64,000 bases of DNA, taken from contig NW_004797825.1 of assembly GCF_000002075.1 (NCBI RefSeq), positions 455,491 through 519,490 of the forward strand, read 5' to 3'. The DNA comes from Aplysia californica. Its lineage: Eukaryota; Mollusca; Gastropoda; Aplysiida; Aplysiidae. The notes under the pieces are model-generated. The model worked only from the letters and a program-made list of their open reading frames with translations. It was not told the DNA's origin and made no database searches. Below are positions 52,501 to 59,597 of this stretch, piece by piece (within the stretch, counting starts at the first letter, position 1; each line of letters opens with the position of its first letter). The position numbers and the translations under genes are program-made.

Positions 52501-55500
52501 ATGAAAGAAAAATCAAACAGGTGAAGAACAAGTCTGACCTTTGGGGCCTCAGGTGGTGCAGTTTCTAGAGGGGAACCAGCTACTGGATTGATGATTAGAC
52601 TCTGCTCCAGCTCAGTGGCTCCTGCAGTACAAGAGAAGAATTATGGGACTCATAACCAAGTGAAGATTTTTTGTGTCATAAGGTTACAAACAGTTTATCA
52701 GTATTCGTTTTATTTTTCTTCTCTCACCCACTACCTTTGGTAGAGTCTTAGGGATGCTCCTTAGTTAGTGATCAGTGTCCCAGACTTTCCCCACTTCTCC
52801 CTATCATGTGGGAGAGACTGGACTTCTGCAAAATGCCTCCCTATCCACTCACTGATGTTGTCTTTTTTTGGGGGGGGGGGGGGTGGGGTAAATATTTTAC
52901 GGCGCTCCCAACTGCATCAGGTCATATGAGCGTGCGGGATACACCAAACATTTTCAATTGGTAGGAAATTTTGAATTTTGCTCAGTTGGCGGCCTAGGCC
53001 TACTTTTATCAATTTTGGACCAACAAGGGATCTTATATGTGTGCAACTTGCACACGGGACCTCCGAGATTTTTCGCCCTTGTCCGAGAAGGCTAGACGTA
53101 GATCTTTCCTACCAGAAGATCAGGGGTGTGGCTGAAAGACAGCAGTAAGAAGGAGCCAAGGAGTAGCAGAAGAAAGGCTGCATAAAGAGTCAGGAGCCCT
53201 GTGGAGGGGGCAAAGGAGGTGAGGGGGTGGGGGAAGAAAGTGGAGACAAAAGCATCATCATCATTGCCTTTCTCACCCTGCACCAGGGTATAGGCCACGG
53301 ACAAACACCTTCCACCTTTCTCTATCCTGGGCTAGCCTCTTGATGTTATTCCATGTCTTCCCACTTTTCTGTACATCGATTTCTGTGATTCTTCTCCAGG
53401 TTCCACGCGGTCTTCCCCTTGATCTCTTACCCTGTGGGTTCCAATCCAAAACTATCACCTGTTCAAGAAAACCTGGATCCTCTTTATGCAAGTCTGTGAT
53501 GCGTTCCATGTCTCACATCCATACATTACAACAGGACTGACTTCACATTTGAACTGAAAATCCTCAGCTTTGTTTGAAGTGAGATATCTCTGGTCTTCCA
53601 AATCCTATCCAAAAAAATGAAAGCAGCCTGTGCTTTTCCAATGCGGGACTTTATTTCAGCATCTGTTCCTCCCTCTCTGTCAATTATACTCCCAAATTAG
53701 CAGAAGGATTGAACGTTTTCTAGTGCCTTTCCTTCTATTGTGACCTGCTCCTTTCGTAGTGCATCTGTCCTTAGGACCATTGACTTTCCGGGGTGGATCC
53801 TCAATCCAACAGACTCCGATAGGCTGTTTAATACTGAAGTCTTTGCTTGCATCTGTTCCTGGGTGTGTGACAGAAGCGCCAAGTCGTCTGCAAAATCCAT
53901 ATCGTTCAACTCTGTCCATGGTGTCCACTGTATACCATATCTGTGTCCTCTGGTGGTTTCCTTCATCAGCCAGTCGACTGCCAATATGAAGAGCAATGGT
54001 GATAATAAACATCCCTGTCTCACACCAGTCTTGATGTCAAAGCTGTCAGTGAGCTGGCCATCATGTACAACCCTGCAACTTGTCCCTTCGTACATGCTCT
54101 TGATGAGGTTCACCAACTTCTGTGGGATTCCGTGGTGTCTCATTATCTTCCATAGTGCTGCTCGGTCTATACTGTCAAAAGCCTTCTCATAGTCAAGGAA
54201 GTTGACGATCAGCTGGGAGTTCCACTCCAGGGACTGTTCCACAATAATCCTCAGCGTGGCAATCTGCTCTGTGGTTGAGCGAATTTTCCTGAAACCAGCC
54301 TGTTCATCCCGTAGTCATGGATCCGTTGCTGTCTTGATTCTCTCTGAGACGAAAGCAGATGGCAGAATATTGCAAGAGAGAAGGAAAGAAGGTGAAAGGA
54401 GACAATTTTGGAGAAGAAAATTTCTCAGTCGCTACCTGGATTCAAACCCAGGACCTTTGAATGAGAGGCGAACACCTTAACCTCCAGGCCACAAGAGCCC
54501 CCTTGATGTTGTCTGAATACCATTTCATTTATTTGGATCTCTTAATAGTCCCTCTTTATTGTTCAACAAGGAAGTCTTAACCAATCCACTCGATTTTCTA
54601 ATGTGATCATGCCATCTCAGAACCCTTTTTTATGGTTGTGAGAAGATCTTCAAGATAGCCAATATTATGTTGGATGGCCTGCCCATTTTCATTTTTCATT
54701 TGATCCACGCACAAGATGTTATGGTAGGATACCATTTCAAGCATCCCAACTCTTCTCTACAGCTCTGTACAGAAAGATGCAGAATGCCAAAGCATGCTGG
54801 CCATAGTCAGTGCTCCTAATACTTTGAGATATAGATCTAGTCATCCCTCAAAATGGTTTTCCATTTTTAGATATCAATATGCAAAAATAAACCGACCAAT
54901 CTAATGAAGTCTATTGACAGTACTAGTTACCTCAAACTAAGAAATTTGATGTATCAATTAAGCTGGAAAAAAGTCTCATTATTCCACAAGCCCAACCACA
55001 ACAGTTTTATGTTACCCACACCAAATCTCAATCACCAAGAATTTGAGAGAGAATTCCATTTTTTAGATTGAAAGAACAGGAACTTCTAATATTGATTTCA
55101 AGCAGCTTGATGCCAGAAAGCATTTCATAACCTCTTTCTATACAACATAAGAACCTATTGTGATCCAAATTCTCTGTAAATGCACTTGCTTTTGAATTAT
55201 TTATTAATGTGGTTCACATTGAGTGAAATTGAGGGACAAGATTCCTAAAAGACAACCATGCTCTATACCACAATATACAGAATAATGCACACAGCATAAG
55301 AAACAATAAAATGCAATACATATTCCTAATGGTACTTATTTACTCTAAAATAATCAAATCAAATCCGACTAACCTCTCACAAAGGAGATAAGATCGATGC
55401 AGCACTGGCCAAGGATGTTTGTTTTTTCCTCTTTCTGTCTCTTTTCTTTAGGCAATACTTCTGTTACAGTCACTGAAATACACAAGAGAAAAAAGTTACC

Positions 55501-58500
55501 ATACAGATAAGCTTCTGTCTCCAGCAGACCTTGTGATATCAATATTATTTCTGCCTACTTTATAACATGATTTTTCTACTCCTTCCATGATTTATCAATT
55601 CTTACTTTCAACTATAAATTCTTGGGATGCCTTAATAAAATGCAGAAATGAGTCTGTACTTTTTTTTATGAGCCGTGTCTGCTTTAACATCTAGGCTGGG
55701 AAAATAGCATGTGTTAAGTTAAAAAGTCAGAAGAAAGAAATTAAAGATATGATAGAATGAAAGTTGAAACTGTGATTAGACAAGCACTGAATTACACATC
55801 AAACTTGGAGAAAAAAAATCACATTTGCAGGTCAGTCTCATTCATAGAACTATTTTGTCTGATTCCTTATATATCTTTGCTTTGAATTAAATGATAATTT
55901 GGCATGTTTACAAAAATAAGTTTCAAAAGTTATTTTATTTTACTATGATAAAATTGGAAACTCCAGTTGTATCAGTAGCTTCAAATTAAGATTTCTCATG
56001 TAAAGTTGGGGAAACACTGTACAGATATTCTGAGTAAAAAAATGAGAACTCAAGGCTTGAAATGGGGATTGTGAGTTAACATTCAACTTCTTTCTCAGAG
56101 AGTCCGGTTTCACTGGTAAAACTTGTTCCGAACTGAAAGTAAGCTGTACAAACTAGGGATGGGCAGGTACCGGTACCCAGTACCGTAACTCATAGTACTA
56201 CCGGAGGTGTCAGTACCGACTCTGGGAAGGAGCCGACAGCAACGGTTTTTTTACCGGCCCTGGGAAGTGTGCAGTGTGTAGGCCTAGGCCTAGCAGCAGT
56301 GATGTCAGATGCACAACACAGCGGGTAACTTGGATACATGACTTCAGATTCAAAATTGACAATCAAAACGACATTTGTACAAGTTTAAAAATGGCATCAA
56401 ATCAGGTCCCACATGAGCCTCTTTGCTTATTTAGATACGCTGATTCCGAAAATAAAATAAATTTTTAGCGGCGATAATTATTTTTAACATTCTGCATGTA
56501 AAGTTTAGTCCAGCACGGTAGCAAACTTAAAAGGTATTTTGCGCCACAGTTCGCCTCTCTAATTCTGATTTGTGAGTGTGTGTGTGTGTGTGTGTGGGGG
56601 GGGGGGGGGGGATGCGGGAAAGTACTGACACAGGGTTTCTCCGGTACCACCCAGCAATAGTACAAACTGGGTTTCAACGGTCTAAGATCTAAACATTTAT
56701 CTGCTTAATAAGGTTAAACACTTTTCTGTCTCAAATTATGTTATTAACAACTGTAATTACAATTGGTGATACTATGATAAATAAAAAGAACATTCTACAC
56801 AAAATTTAAGCGATTCTAGACTAAAATTTGTTTAAAATACATTTTTAAAAAACAGTGTTTGCCTTAATTTGTCCAATAAAAGGTTAGATTCAGACATCAA
56901 CAATATGTTGTTCCCAAATACATCAGATGATTTTCTGAATTTGAGAATGCTAAAAAGAAATAGAGGCTTCGAAGCAAGTACGACATAGGGCATCAAGTGG
57001 TCCCTTTCAACATCAAGCAAACAAACTAAAACAAAACTCAAAGAAAAGGAAAAAAGGTCAATTAAAAACCTTAAAATCAGAACAGGTCTGTGCCCTGAAT
57101 TTATAAAAACAAATAAACAACAGGTCATTTTTAGTGAAGAGTGCACTTACAATAATTAATCTAATAGCCATTTAGACTTTTGGCTCTGCATTTTTACTGT
57201 TTTTCCTCTGGTCATTGTATTCTTGAAAGTCACTGTCATGGAACATGTTATATACTAAATGAAATATCATTCTTTCATCTTTTCAGCCATTTACAGCTCC
57301 ATTTGATTTGTTGTGACGGACTTTGCTCATAACAATACAGTCAGAAACCAACCCAATCCCCTCACCCTCTGTCAGCCACAAATATTTTTTGGGGGAAGCT
57401 CTGGACAACAGTTCACTTGAAATCGGATCAAACGGATCTACTGTTTCTGAGAAGTGTTCTTGGTGTAAGGTAAATAACAATGAAAGTCTACTAATATATT
57501 TTAGGTGTGTGTGATGGGGGAATTATGAAAGCAACGCAGAGGTAATGAGTTGAGAAGTAACTTACCAACAAGTGGTCTGTAAGTAATTTCGTCTAATGGC
57601 AGGGGATGGTTTAAAAGTGTAATACAAACAGTAAGTACTGACAATGTGCCCAACTGGTCTACTTAAGCTATGTAAAACCTATAGGAATACGCAGAAAAAG
57701 AAACCTAGAAAGCAAGAAAAGGAAAATCAAGTAAAGGAATGGCACAGGCTCAATGACGGTCTTAAAAAGATGGGTAAAGGCAAGGCAATGGACTGAAATT
57801 TTAAGCAATAGGATACAATTCTGACCTCACTGACAAGAGGGTTTACATCAAAAGGGATAGGTAGGGAAGTGAAAGACAAACAAACAAACAGATAGACAGA
57901 GTAAAAAAGATAAAAACAAATACAGAAGAGTCAGTCTGAAAGAGAAACAGAAAAAGACTGATATTAAGAAAGACAAACAATTTCTCTCAGCATAATCATT
58001 AAAAAAATCTTGATTACATGACCAAAAAAAGAACCAGAATGCAAACCCATACACCACTTAACAAAACAACCATTCCCCCCTCCCTTCTCCCCCCCCCCCC
58101 CCGCTTCCCGAAAAATAAAAACCAAACCAAAGTTTAGAATACAACAGGCAGATTCGAAAAGGATATATTGACTATATCTCTTACATGAAAATTCTATGAA
58201 ACAAAGATGGTTAAAAGTATGAATTTAAGGAAACAAAAAATTGTGATTACAGTATACATGTTCCAAACTAAAAAGGAGGGCCAAAGAGACGTTTGTAAGT
58301 ACTTACAAACAACTGGCTTGTACGAGATTTCATCAAGCGCCACGGGATCATCATAAGTGCAGTTAAGATTGGTGCTAAAATTGAATTCAGCGGGAGAATC
58401 TTGAGTGCAGTCTACTTTTGGACTCTCTCCAAGTGGCTTGTCTCCAAACTCGACTTTTACCATAGCATTCACAGTATCACCTTTGGAGCCCCTCTTCAGA

Positions 58501-58654
58501 GTGAATATGAGGATGAAAGACAGCACATACTTAAGTCCATCTTTTTTAAGAGCTAAGAATGTCAGTGACTACTAAATTGCAGATATACCTGTAACATTAT
58601 GTCACACACACACACATACATCTCTCTCTCTCTCTCTCTCTCTCTGTATATACA

Positions 58655-58697
<43 letters not shown>

Positions 58698-59500
58698 CCG
58701 AACCTGCCCTGACGGCCATCTCTATAAGACGGCCACCTGAAAAAACGGCCACTTTCCATTTCCCCCCTTGCGTTTTTTTCTACAAAAATTAACTGTGTAA
58801 AACGGGCACCTGTCCAACACGGCCGCGGCCACCATATTTTAACACACAACCCCTATCACACCAAGCAATAAAACCTGTCTTAGACGGCCACCTTAGTGAC
58901 TCCACTACATTTTGTCATAAATTGTGCATTGGCCCCTGGCGTTGTGGGCGAGCCGTCATAATCCAGTCACCTGCCGTTATTGTTAGGTAGTAGTCTCTCC
59001 AACCGATCACGTTGGCCACTGTTGATCAATAGGTACCAATTTTCAGCTGCTGGTAATTAATGTAAGCATGTGATCCCTCATAACCCATAAGCCCCGCCCA
59101 GAACTCATACACAAATCGTAAGTGAGAAAAGTGGTCACTGTTTACCCAGTCGATAACAAAGCAATAATGGACATCAACATGAGCTTGTGACAGAAGCGTC
59201 GCTCGTTCTCCGAGTGGTGGCGACTCATTTGTTTGTTTTAACATGGCACTCGGTTTTCCTCGTCTGATACATTTAGTTTTATTGTCACCCTTGCGCAAAA
59301 TCAGCAACAAAATAAAAATAACAAACAAAATAAAAACCAACAACAACAACAAAAACAACAATAATGCGGCTTCTTTCCATTGGGACCTCAGATGGGAATT
59401 GTTTGTTTTCTTCATTTTGATCAGTCCTGCCTAAGACGGCCACCTGTCTTATACGGCCACTTTTCTCCATGACAATGGGTGGCCGTCTTACACATGTTTG

Positions 59501-59535
<35 letters not shown>

Positions 59536-59566
59536 CACATATATATAAATATATATATATATATAT

Positions 59567-59597
<31 letters not shown>

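Noticed and set aside
59026-59415. Minus-strand frame with a Leu/Phe/Val-rich segment ([20 protein letters not shown]) resembling a membrane protein
   Set aside because: It translates AAC/AAAT-rich low-complexity sequence inside the 58695-59504 MITE.
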